NCBI GenBank assembly: GCA_016342685.1
Contig: JAEINU010000002.1
Coordinates: forward strand, 391,085 to 455,084
Origin: Bacteroidales bacterium
GTDB taxonomy: Bacteria > Bacteroidota > Bacteroidia > Bacteroidales > UBA12077
Direction: 5' to 3'
Length of the DNA: 64,000 nucleotides
The position numbers and the translations under genes were made by a program. This document shows, piece by piece, positions 36,316-44,150 of the stretch. The notes beneath the pieces are model-generated. The model was not told the origin of the DNA, made no database searches, and was given only the letters and a program-made list of their open reading frames with translations. Position 1 is the first letter of the stretch; each line of letters begins with the position of its first letter.

Positions 36316-37278
36316 ATGCTAGTAATAAGCGAACAAGACATAATAAAAGCAGTTGAACCAATTGAATTGGTAAGTGCCATCGAGAAAGCCTATATCATTC
36401 AGGATAAAGCCAGCACAAACATTCCAAACAGAATGCACATCGATAATGATGAAAACACTTTACTGGTAATGCCAGGATTTATTGATAGTGTATTCGGCAC
36501 AAAACTGGTTTCTCTATTTCCTAAAAATACACAAGAGAATAAGCCTGTTCTAAATGGTGTAATGGTTTTAAATGATGCCAGAACCGGTGAAGCTTTAGCC
36601 ATGATTAATGGAAATAAACTCACTGCCATGAGAACTGGTGCAGTTGGCGCTACTGCTGTAAAATACCTTGCTCCCTTTGGTGCTCAAACCTTAGGAATTA
36701 TTGGTGCAGGAGTTCAGGCCTATCATCAAGCTTTAATTGTTATAGAACAACGCCCATTTAGGAAACTAATTATTTGTGATAAAAACCTAAGTAAAGCTGA
36801 AGTTGTAAAAGATGATTTAGAAACTAGACTTGAAAATATTGAGATTATTGCTACCGATGATTCAAATCAATTGGTTATAGATTCGGATGTTATTGTAACA
36901 GCAACGTCATCTAGCAAACCTGTTTTTGATCTCGATATGGAGAAAATTGAAAACAAAGTTTTTATAGGAATTGGATCTTACAAACCCGACATGCAAGAAC
37001 TACCTTTATCAATTTACAAAAAAACTGAAAAGGTTTACGTTGACACTTTACATGCAAAAGAAGAATGTGGCGATATCAAAATCCCACTCAATAAAGGTTT
37101 GATAAAAACTGAGAATATAATTCCTTTTAGCACAGTTCTTACAAGTGGAGAATTACTTGAAGAATCATCAATAAAGATCTTTAAATCAGCAGGAATGTCT
37201 TTATTCGATTTAACCGTTGCAGAGTTAATTTACAATAATGCCAAAGAAAAAGGTTTGGGTCAAGAAGTAAGTATATAA
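36316..37278 (+). CDS. Ornithine cyclodeaminase/mu-crystallin family protein, probable 1-pyrroline-2-carboxylate reductase
   Basis: 320 residues from the ATG at 36316 (MLVISEQDIIKAV). The TTG at 36271 would add a short hydrophobic prefix and is rejected. The core has the Rossmann motif LGIIGAGVQAYHQ, upstream GTKLVSLFPKN and MRTGAVGATAVKYLAP, as in the OCD/mu-crystallin family. The next gene encodes trans-3-hydroxyproline dehydratase, whose product 1-pyrroline-2-carboxylate is reduced to L-proline by members of this family. That context makes the reductase the best call. Ornithine cyclodeaminase or N-methyl amino acid activity cannot be excluded. Confidence 0.85.
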   Translation: MLVISEQDIIKAVEPIELVSAIEKAYIIQDKASTNIPNRMHIDNDENTLLVMPGFIDSVFGTKLVSLFPKNTQENKPVLNGVMVLNDARTGEALAMINGNKLTAMRTGAVGATAVKYLAPFGAQTLGIIGAGVQAYHQALIVIEQRPFRKLIICDKNLSKAEVVKDDLETRLENIEIIATDDSNQLVIDSDVIVTATSSSKPVFDLDMEKIENKVFIGIGSYKPDMQELPLSIYKKTEKVYVDTLHAKEECGDIKIPLNKGLIKTENIIPFSTVLTSGELLEESSIKIFKSAGMSLFDLTVAELIYNNAKEKGLGQEVSI

Positions 37279-37281
37279 TCA

Positions 37282-37375
37282 CACTTCGATAAACTCAGTG
37301 TGACAATTCTTAATAGTTGTCGTCATGCTGAGCTTGTCGAAGTAGACATCACTCTTCGACAAGCTCAGAGTGACA
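37282..37375. repeat. Three-arm palindromic repeat cluster
   Basis: Arms at 37282-37305, 37321-37344 and 37352-37375 are alternating inverted copies of the TTCGACAAGCTCAG family. It nearly fills the spacer between the two 3-hydroxyproline genes. Confidence 0.8.
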
Positions 37376-37388
37376 AATAAGATTTAAA

Positions 37389-38432
37389 ATGAGTAATATA
37401 TTAAAAAACTGGATCTGGAATCCCCCAAAAGATTGGTTAAAGATAAAAACAATCGACTTGCATACAGGCGGTGAACCATTAAGAGTTTATACCAATGGAT
37501 TACCAGAAATAATAGGTTCTACTATTCTTGAAAAGAGAAGATATTTTCGTGATAACTTCGATTATATAAGAACGGGAACAATGTTTGAGCCTCGCGGTCA
37601 TGCCGATATGTATGGAGCAATTATTACAGAGCCAACAACTGATGACGCAGATTTTGGAACATTCTTTTTACATAACGAAGGTTACAGCACCATGTGTGGT
37701 CATGCAATAATTGCATTAACCAAGTTGGTTCTGGATACAGGAATGATTCAAAAAGAAGGGAACGAACCTGAACTAATTATTAATGCTCCTCCGGGAAAAA
37801 TATATGCAAAGGCTTTTCGTGAAAATGGAATTGTGCAAAAAGTTTCTTTCAAAAATGTTCCGTCATTTTTACTACTAGAAGATGAAGAAATTGAAATACC
37901 AGAAATTGGCAAAGTAAAATTTGATGTAGCTTTTGGTGGTGCTTTTTATGCTTTTTGCGATGCGGATGAATTGGGTTTAAAAATGGATGAATCAGATTAC
38001 AACAAATTAATCGATTACGGCAGAAAAATAAAACATGCTGTAATGAACAAGTTTGAAATTAAACATCCATTCGAAGAAGATTTAAGCTTTTTATATGGTA
38101 CAATCTTTACTGGTAAAGCATTTGACTCAAAACATCACAGTCGTAATGTATGCATCTTTGCAGAAGGTGAAGTAGATCGCTCCCCTACAGGGTCTGGAGT
38201 AAGTGCACGAGCAGCATTGCATTACGCCAAAGGTGAATTAAAGCTAAATGAAATAATTACCGTTGAAAGTATTTTAGGATCGACAATGAATGTTGAAGTA
38301 ATTGAAACTACGGAATATGGTTCGCATAAAGCAGTGATTCCTGAGGTTACAGGAACCGCATTCATCACAGGTCAGAATGAATTTTATTTTGATCCTACCG
38401 ATCCTTTCAAAAATGGTTTTATATTTAGATAA
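37389..38432 (+). CDS. trans-3-hydroxy-L-proline dehydratase (proline racemase superfamily)
   Basis: 347 residues of the proline racemase fold with two mirror domains. The first catalytic position is C103 in MCGHA. The second, normally a cysteine in SPCGTG, is T267 in DRSPTGSG. Proline racemase and 4-hydroxyproline epimerase have Cys/Cys, while the Cys/Thr pair marks trans-3-hydroxy-L-proline dehydratase, which makes 1-pyrroline-2-carboxylate. The upstream OCD-family gene would reduce this to proline. The protein has no signal peptide. The gene is followed by the C69 peptidase gene after 28 bases. Confidence 0.9.
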   Translation: MSNILKNWIWNPPKDWLKIKTIDLHTGGEPLRVYTNGLPEIIGSTILEKRRYFRDNFDYIRTGTMFEPRGHADMYGAIITEPTTDDADFGTFFLHNEGYSTMCGHAIIALTKLVLDTGMIQKEGNEPELIINAPPGKIYAKAFRENGIVQKVSFKNVPSFLLLEDEEIEIPEIGKVKFDVAFGGAFYAFCDADELGLKMDESDYNKLIDYGRKIKHAVMNKFEIKHPFEEDLSFLYGTIFTGKAFDSKHHSRNVCIFAEGEVDRSPTGSGVSARAALHYAKGELKLNEIITVESILGSTMNVEVIETTEYGSHKAVIPEVTGTAFITGQNEFYFDPTDPFKNGFIFR

Positions 38433-38460
38433 TTTTTAGAAATCAATTAAAATAAATAAT

Positions 38461-40098
38461 ATGTTTAAAAAAGTATTAGCAATTGTTACAATTCTTGCGT
38501 TAGGATTTCACTTTAATTCTAACGCTTGCACTGTTATTGCAGTTGGAAAGAAAGCTTCTGCAGATGGGTCAATTATTATTTCTCATACCGATACTGGTCC
38601 AGATTCTAGAATATTTGTTGTGCCTGCTCAAACTTTTAAACCGGGAGAAAAAGCGCCAGTTTATTGGGGAATACAAGATGCATCGTTGCCTTTAAATAAC
38701 GATGGCGAGATCCTAGGATATATTCCACAAGTTGAGAAAACCTATAAGTATTTTCAATCGGCTTACTCACATGTAAACGAACATCAGTTAGGAATTGCGG
38801 AAAGCACAACTGCTCAGCGAGAAGAATTAATTTGCATGCAAGGAGAAGGCAAACAAATTATGTCGATTGAGCAAGCACAAATTTTTGCTTTACAGAGATA
38901 TAAAAATGCTCGCGAAGCTGTTCTGTTTATTGGTAATTTAATGACAGAGTATGGTTTTATTCCATCGAGCGGTGATGGTTCAGAAACTCTTGTAATTGCT
39001 GATACCGAAGAAGCTTGGGTTTTTGAAGTATTTGGAGTTGGTAAAGGGTGGAACCCGGAAAGTGGAAAACCCGGAGCAATCTGGGCAGCACAGCGACTTC
39101 CTGACGATCAAGCTACCATGATTCCTAATTGGAGTATCATAAAACAAATTGATGAAGAAGATACTGAAAACTTTATGGTTTCTGATAATTACAAGCAAGA
39201 AGCTATTGATCGTGGTTGGTACGATCCAAACTCAGGAATGCCTTTTATATGGCAAGAAGCTTATACTCCGATTCCTGCTGAATATGCAACAAGTAGATTT
39301 TGGTTGTTTCATCAAACATTTGCACCAAACTTAAAAAAATGGCCTAACAGGTTCCCAGAAGGAAATCCTTACAAAGGAATACAACCTTATTTTCAATACG
39401 TAGAACCTGTTTCTATATATCCTTTCTCTATTGTACCCGAAAAAAAGATTTCAGTTCAGGATGTAATAGCTTTTCAACGTTCAACGTACGAAGGAACAAT
39501 TTATGACATGACATATGATCCAACATGGTTAGTTCCAAACGGTGAAGGTGGATACGAAAAAAGTCCTTTAGCAACACCCTTCCCAAGTAGCGATTTACGT
39601 AAATTATTAAAAATTACTTATCGTCGTCCGGTTGCTCGTCATCGTGGACATTATGGAATGGTTCTTCAATTAAGGGATTGGTTACCAAATGAAATTGGTG
39701 GTGTTTATTGGGTTTATTTAGACAATCCTTATTTTAGTCCTTATGTTCCAATTTATGCTGGGAATTTATCAACTCATGAATCATACAAAACATACGATCC
39801 AAACAAATACAGTGAAAAATCAGCACGTTGGGCAATCGATTTTGTCGATAATTTAGCTAATCTCAAATTCCAACCAATTGCAGAAGATGTTCGTGAAGTA
39901 AGAACTCCTTTTGAAACAAAGATGTTTGAAAATCAGAAAGCTATTGAAGCCGAAGCTATGAAGCTTTACAAGAAAAATCCTAAAAAGGCTCAAGAATATT
40001 TAACAAACTATTCAAATGGATTAATGAACGATGTTACAGTTATGTTTAATGAATTAAGGAACCAAATAATAACTGATTATACCAATAATCACGAATAA
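38461..40098 (+). CDS. C69 family dipeptidase (PepD-like Ntn hydrolase)
   Basis: 545 residues. A signal peptide (1-22) ends directly before C23 in NSNACTVIAVG, so cleavage exposes the catalytic N-terminal cysteine. The rest fits C69 (DTGPDSRIFVVPAQTF, then YIPQVEKTYKYFQS and SAYSHVNEHQLGIAEST; later VFEVFGVGKGW and RRPVARHRGHYGM). These enzymes cleave dipeptides, often with Pro or Gly, and occur in the periplasm of Bacteroidetes. It follows the trans-3-hydroxyproline dehydratase gene closely and may split Pro- or Hyp-containing dipeptides left by the other peptidases. A hairpin and a composite repeat terminate the island. Confidence 0.9.
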   Translation: MFKKVLAIVTILALGFHFNSNACTVIAVGKKASADGSIIISHTDTGPDSRIFVVPAQTFKPGEKAPVYWGIQDASLPLNNDGEILGYIPQVEKTYKYFQSAYSHVNEHQLGIAESTTAQREELICMQGEGKQIMSIEQAQIFALQRYKNAREAVLFIGNLMTEYGFIPSSGDGSETLVIADTEEAWVFEVFGVGKGWNPESGKPGAIWAAQRLPDDQATMIPNWSIIKQIDEEDTENFMVSDNYKQEAIDRGWYDPNSGMPFIWQEAYTPIPAEYATSRFWLFHQTFAPNLKKWPNRFPEGNPYKGIQPYFQYVEPVSIYPFSIVPEKKISVQDVIAFQRSTYEGTIYDMTYDPTWLVPNGEGGYEKSPLATPFPSSDLRKLLKITYRRPVARHRGHYGMVLQLRDWLPNEIGGVYWVYLDNPYFSPYVPIYAGNLSTHESYKTYDPNKYSEKSARWAIDFVDNLANLKFQPIAEDVREVRTPFETKMFENQKAIEAEAMKLYKKNPKKAQEYLTNYSNGLMNDVTVMFNELRNQIITDYTNNHE

Positions 40099-40120
40099 AA
40101 AGCTATCTGCAATAGCTTTT
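40098..40120 (+). terminator. Hairpin at the end of the hydroxyproline island
   Basis: AAAAGCTAT (40098-40106) and ATAGCTTTT (40112-40120) pair around a five-base loop right after the C69 peptidase stop. Only a short T tract follows, so the composite element downstream may complete termination. Confidence 0.6.
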
Positions 40121-40132
40121 AGATATTAGTTC

Positions 40133-40221
40133 AAGGAGCTGTCCAAAAAGTCTCACTTTGTCATCCTCAACTTGAAAAAGGGAATGACAGTTTAGGGGCT
40201 TTTGGGATAGCCCCTTTTTTT
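40133..40221 (+). terminator. Composite terminator element with degenerate repeat
   Basis: Outer arms AAGGAGCTGTCCAAAAAG (40133-40150) and CTTTTGGGATAGCCCCTTTTTTT (40199-40221) are complementary with a few mismatches and end in a T run. Inside is a degenerate copy of the palindromic repeat (TGTCATCCTCAACTTG ... GAATGACA). It is the same layout as at 5880-6016 and 51817-51957. Confidence 0.65.
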
Positions 40222-40262
40222 CAAATGTATTTTGTTGTCTTTAGAAAAATTAATCTACAAAT

Positions 40263-40799
40263 CTATTTTCTTTCCATTATTATTTGGGCAAAACTATCAT
40301 CGAACTTTTCTACTTTAGTAATCTTAAATTTCTTAAAATCTGTTCCATTTGCAAATAATGGAATTCCCTTTCCAAGAACAACTGATTTAATTGTAATTAT
40401 AATTTCATCAATTAGATTTTTATTTAATAGGATTTTATTGATTTCACCCCCTCCAATTAACCATATGTCCTTTTCATCTAATTGCTTTAAGTTTGAAACA
40501 AACTCAACAATATTACTTTTAATAAATTCGACAGGATTATCTTCCTTCTTTTCATGATTTTTGCTAAATACATAGTTCTTCTTATCAGGATAAGGAAATG
40601 GAATACCAAAATTTACAATCTCTTTATAAGTATTGTAACCCATTAAAGTAGTGTCGATTGATGAATAGAAATCTAAGTAACCATAAGCATTCTCATCAAT
40701 TTCTTCATTCTCGTTATCATTTAGCCACTCAACACTACCTTTTTCCGTTGCTATAAATCCATCTATACTTTGTGCTATATACAATTTTAACTTTCTCAT
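40263..40799 (-). CDS. Dihydrofolate reductase family protein (RibD C-terminal-like)
   Basis: 178 residues of the RibD_C/YwjB-type family: MRKLKLYIAQSIDGFIA, GSVEWLND, TTLMGYNTYKEI, DIWLIGGGEINKILL and PLFANGTDFKKF. These small NADPH-dependent reductases resemble DHFR but their substrates are mostly unknown. It stands alone between convergent elements and divergent from the permease at 41086. No operon partner hints at a role. Confidence 0.9.
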   Translation of the reverse strand: MRKLKLYIAQSIDGFIATEKGSVEWLNDNENEEIDENAYGYLDFYSSIDTTLMGYNTYKEIVNFGIPFPYPDKKNYVFSKNHEKKEDNPVEFIKSNIVEFVSNLKQLDEKDIWLIGGGEINKILLNKNLIDEIIITIKSVVLGKGIPLFANGTDFKKFKITKVEKFDDSFAQIIMERK

Positions 40800-40953
40800 A
40801 ACTTCATTAATTTATTTTTTTTACTCAAAAGAATAAAAAGACTACTATCAATTTCATTCAAATCACCGCTATAAATACTATAATTTTACGGGAATTCAAA
40901 TTTACCATATTTAAGCAAACCTTTATGTTTATTAATACTACCTAAACAAAACC

Positions 40954-40979
40954 GAACAAAAAGTGTTCATAATCGAACA
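40954..40979. promoter_or_regulatory. GAACA-N5-TGTTC inverted repeat plus a third half-site, candidate activator site
   Basis: GAACA (40954-40958) and TGTTC (40964-40968) form a dyad, and another GAACA lies at 40975-40979. It sits about 60 bp upstream of the sigma-54-like promoter at 41036-41051. The sequence differs from the 815-856 repeat, suggesting a different regulator. Confidence 0.4.
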
Positions 40980-41035
40980 AACCATCAACAAGCTTAACAT
41001 GTCTATAAGGCTGATTAACTGAAAATAGACAAGTA

Positions 41036-41051
41036 TGGTTTGTTTTTTGCA
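41036..41051 (+). promoter_or_regulatory. Candidate sigma-54 promoter for permease copy 4
   Basis: TGGTTTG, four T, TTGCA. It matches the TGGCACG-N4-TTGCW consensus at both invariant doublets (GG at 41037-41038 and GC at 41049-41050) with exact 12-base spacing. It lies 35 bases before the ATG at 41086, a typical leader length. Confidence 0.65.
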
Positions 41052-41085
41052 TTCTGCCCAACAATTACAAAAAAGACAATGAATT

Positions 41086-43497
41086 ATGTTAAGAAATTAC
41101 TTTACAACAGCATTTAGAAATTTATTCAAAAATAAGATCTTTTCAATTATTAATATTATTGGTTTAGCTATTGGAATAACCGCGTGCCTGTTAATATCAT
41201 TATATGCCAATTACGAACTTGGTTACGATAAAGATATTAAAGATATTGATAATTTATATCGGGTTCTTTACGAACGAGTTTCTGAAACAGGAGAAACAGT
41301 TCAATTTGCGTCGGCAAGTCCACCGGTTGGGCCAGCAATTGAAGAAAAATTTCCTGAGATTGAAAAATTTGCAAGAGCTTTTAGGCGCGAAGGAATCTTA
41401 TCAAAAAATGAAATTTCATTTAGTGAAAAAAATGTTTTCTGGGCAGAACCCACTTTCCTTGATTTGTTTTCTTATGAAATGATTCACAAATCATCTGATT
41501 CACTTCTTAGTCAACCTAATACAATGGTTATCTCAGAAAAAATAGCACTGAAATACTTTGGAGATGAAAATCCAACAGGAAAAACACTAAAATTGGATGG
41601 AAACCAGGTGTTTAAAATAACTGGTGTTTTTAAATCTAAACCTAGCAACATGCATTTCGATGCGGATGTTCTTTTATCATATATAAACTTTGAAAACCAA
41701 TTAGGAGAAAATGTTAAAACATTTGGATGGGTTTATAGTGGATTTTACACTTACGTAAAGTTAAAAGATGGAAAGGACTTTAATGAGGTTAATGAAAAAA
41801 TTGAAGCTTTTATTAATGAAGAATTAGCGGAATTTATGGAGTTGTATAAATTAAAAATTGGATACAAACTTCAACCTGTTAAAGATATACATCTTACATC
41901 GCATTTTATGCATGAATTAAAAACAAATGGAAATAAAAACTCCATCATGTTTTTATATATTATATCATGGTTTATAATCTTAATAGCATGGATAAATTTT
42001 GTTAATCTACTTACAATAAGCTCAATAAAAAGATCTCCTGAAATTAGTTTAAGAAAAGTACTAGGAGGTACAACACCTCAGCTTATTAAACAATTTTTAT
42101 TGGAATCAGTACTAATAAATTCTATTGCCTTATTATTGGCTTTCGTTATGATAGAAGCAAGTTTTCCTATCTTTTCAGAACTCACTGACATTCCCGTTAA
42201 ATACGTAATATGGAACAAAATATGGTTTTGGCAGGATACTATTATTATATTTCTTGTTGGTACACTGTTAGCAGGTTCTTATCCGGTTTGGGGAATTTTA
42301 TCAAAGAAAATTATCGCGACACTTAGAGCTGGATTCACTGGATCTAAACGAGCTGTGCTTATCCGTAAGGTATTAGTAATATTTCAATTCTTTATGGCGG
42401 TTGTTTTAATTGCGGGAACAATTAGCGTCTATAAACAACTTCAATTCTTGAAATCAAAAGAATCAGGAATAAACAAAACAAATATTCTAGTAATAAATAC
42501 TCCACGAATAGGAGAGCAAGATATTATCAATCAGCGAAGGGCTTTCAAAGAAGAAGTATCTAAATATCCTTTTGTTAAAAGTATTGGATTTTCATCTGTA
42601 ATTCCAGGAATGCATAATATGTTTAATCGCGGAGGAATACGTCGAATTAATGATGATCCAACGTCGGGTAAAAACTATAGAATTACAGAAGTTGACCCTA
42701 ATTTTTCCAATGTTTACTCAACCACATTTATTGCAGGAAGAAATCTTTCGGATGATTATAACACAGATGCAAATTCAGTTATTGTTAATATTGCAGCGCT
42801 AGAATTGCTTGGTTTTGAGAATCCTGATGCAGCTATAGGAGAAAAAATATTAATTCGTGGAATTGAAAATAATATTATTGGAGTTATTGAAAATTTCCAT
42901 CAAGAATCTCCAAGGCTTGATTTTGAACCACAAATATTTAGATTAGCTCAATATTTTAATGGATATTTTTCAATTAAGCTTGAGAACAATAAAAACTTAA
43001 AAGCTAATCAGGTAATTATTGAAGCAAAATACAAAGAGTTTTTCACTGGAAATCCATTCGACTATTTTTACTTGCAAGATTATTACGAAAATCAATATAA
43101 AACCGAAGTTCGTTTTGGAGAAGTATTTGGTATATTCGCCTTACTTGCCTTATTTATAACATCCTTAGGGATTCTAAGTTTATCTGCATTCTCTGCAGCA
43201 CAGAGAAAAAAAGAAATCGGAATTCGAAAAGTTATGGGTGCAAGTATTAATCAAATATTAATTCTACTTTCGAAAAACTATATTTCATTATTGATAATAT
43301 CATTTACTCTTGCTGTTCCTGTTATTTACTTAGCCCTTAATAAATGGCTTAATAACTTTGCCAACAGAATGGATTTATCGATTTGGATTTTTATAATTCC
43401 AATTATTCTGGTTTCGGTGTTTAGTTTAATAACTGTGGCTTACCAATCGGTTAAAACAGCAAAATCTAATCCAGCAGATTCATTACGACACGAATAA
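41086..43497 (+). CDS. FtsX/MacB-like ABC transporter permease (copy 4)
   Basis: 803 residues in the two-halves permease plan: SIINIIGLAIGITACLLISLYA helix, YELGYDKDIKDIDNLYRV, first bundle with PEISLRKVLGGTTPQ, second bundle with KEIGIRKVMGASINQ and the ending SNPADSLRHE. It has a good sigma-54-like promoter and a dyad upstream, so an NtrC-type activator (possibly not the one at 1-776) should control it. It ends at a perfect bidirectional hairpin. No ATPase or adaptor gene adjoins it, as for the other copies. Confidence 0.9.
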   Translation: MLRNYFTTAFRNLFKNKIFSIINIIGLAIGITACLLISLYANYELGYDKDIKDIDNLYRVLYERVSETGETVQFASASPPVGPAIEEKFPEIEKFARAFRREGILSKNEISFSEKNVFWAEPTFLDLFSYEMIHKSSDSLLSQPNTMVISEKIALKYFGDENPTGKTLKLDGNQVFKITGVFKSKPSNMHFDADVLLSYINFENQLGENVKTFGWVYSGFYTYVKLKDGKDFNEVNEKIEAFINEELAEFMELYKLKIGYKLQPVKDIHLTSHFMHELKTNGNKNSIMFLYIISWFIILIAWINFVNLLTISSIKRSPEISLRKVLGGTTPQLIKQFLLESVLINSIALLLAFVMIEASFPIFSELTDIPVKYVIWNKIWFWQDTIIIFLVGTLLAGSYPVWGILSKKIIATLRAGFTGSKRAVLIRKVLVIFQFFMAVVLIAGTISVYKQLQFLKSKESGINKTNILVINTPRIGEQDIINQRRAFKEEVSKYPFVKSIGFSSVIPGMHNMFNRGGIRRINDDPTSGKNYRITEVDPNFSNVYSTTFIAGRNLSDDYNTDANSVIVNIAALELLGFENPDAAIGEKILIRGIENNIIGVIENFHQESPRLDFEPQIFRLAQYFNGYFSIKLENNKNLKANQVIIEAKYKEFFTGNPFDYFYLQDYYENQYKTEVRFGEVFGIFALLALFITSLGILSLSAFSAAQRKKEIGIRKVMGASINQILILLSKNYISLLIISFTLAVPVIYLALNKWLNNFANRMDLSIWIFIIPIILVSVFSLITVAYQSVKTAKSNPADSLRHE

Positions 43498-43537
43498 ATC
43501 ATGTAACTATAATATTGGGTTACTAATGGCTTTTAAC

Positions 43538-43575
43538 AAAAAAGTCATACTTCTTAACTGAAGTATGACTTTTTT
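43538..43575. terminator. Bidirectional rho-independent terminator
   Basis: AAAAAAGTCATACTTC (43538-43553) and GAAGTATGACTTTTTT (43560-43575) are perfect arms with a 6-base loop, with A and T runs on both sides. It lies between the convergent permease and the small Cys-rich gene. Confidence 0.9.
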
Positions 43576-43590
43576 GCTTTTTCTATTTTT

Positions 43591-43845
43591 TTACTTTCCC
43601 TTGTACTCGCCTTTTTCTTTCATCTTAGCAATAATTTCTTCTAAGCTTAATGAGCAATTTGGCAAAATCCAATCTGCACACGAACCTATTTGCTCTGCTG
43701 TCATGTATCGTTTACAATTCATCCACTTATCTTTTCCCGCTTTACAATATAGATTTTTATAGGATTCTTCTGATCCTGATCTCTTTAACAACAATCCATT
43801 AAATAATGGGCATGTTTCTACTTTTGGACAATTATTGTTTTCCAT
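43591..43845 (-). CDS. Small cysteine-rich conserved protein (84 aa)
   Basis: 84 residues with seven cysteines in an ordered pattern: NCPKVETCPLFNG, YKNLYCKAG, WMNCKRY, GSCADW and LPNCSLSLEE. I recognise the C-P-x4-C-P-x-F and YC-x-A-G-x-W-x-x-C-K-R arrangement from small conserved Bacteroidetes proteins of unknown function. The spacing would suit metal or Fe-S binding, but no function is established. It stands alone and ends at the terminator at 43538-43575. Confidence 0.75.
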   Translation of the reverse strand: MENNNCPKVETCPLFNGLLLKRSGSEESYKNLYCKAGKDKWMNCKRYMTAEQIGSCADWILPNCSLSLEEIIAKMKEKGEYKGK

Positions 43846-44150
43846 CTTATCGAATATTTGTTTAAAACCTAAACTTTAAATTACTATTTACAAAGGGTAT
43901 TATCAATATCAACGGAATGCTTTAAGACATCATTCATATTGAGATATACTTACAAATTGCATATCAGCAAGTGTACTTTATGTTGCAATTTGTATAAGTA
44001 GAGCTCGTAATTAAACCGATCAATAGTATTCCGTCACAAGAACTATACATTGATCACATAAGCTAGCCATCCATCCCTAATCCTTTGTATATATAGCTTT
44101 ACACTTTATACTTGCAATACAAATCGTAAATATAATTTAAAATCAAAATC
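43846..44150. other. Divergent spacer with bulged hairpin 43948-43999 and promoter 44084-44114
   Basis: The 305-base spacer carries an inverted repeat (ACTTACAAATTGCA at 43948-43961 and TGCAATTTGTATAAGT at 43984-43999). It also carries a promoter for the hydrolase gene: TTTG at 44084-44087, 19 bases, TATACTTG at 44107-44114. The -7 region and the bases after it (44106-44125) closely match 50601-50620. No gene is visible here. Confidence 0.5.

Noticed and set aside
29775-37375. CRISPR-like array from the repeated arms in the hydroxyproline island
   Set aside because: Copies are far apart, alternate in orientation, sit between genes and have no uniform spacers or cas genes.
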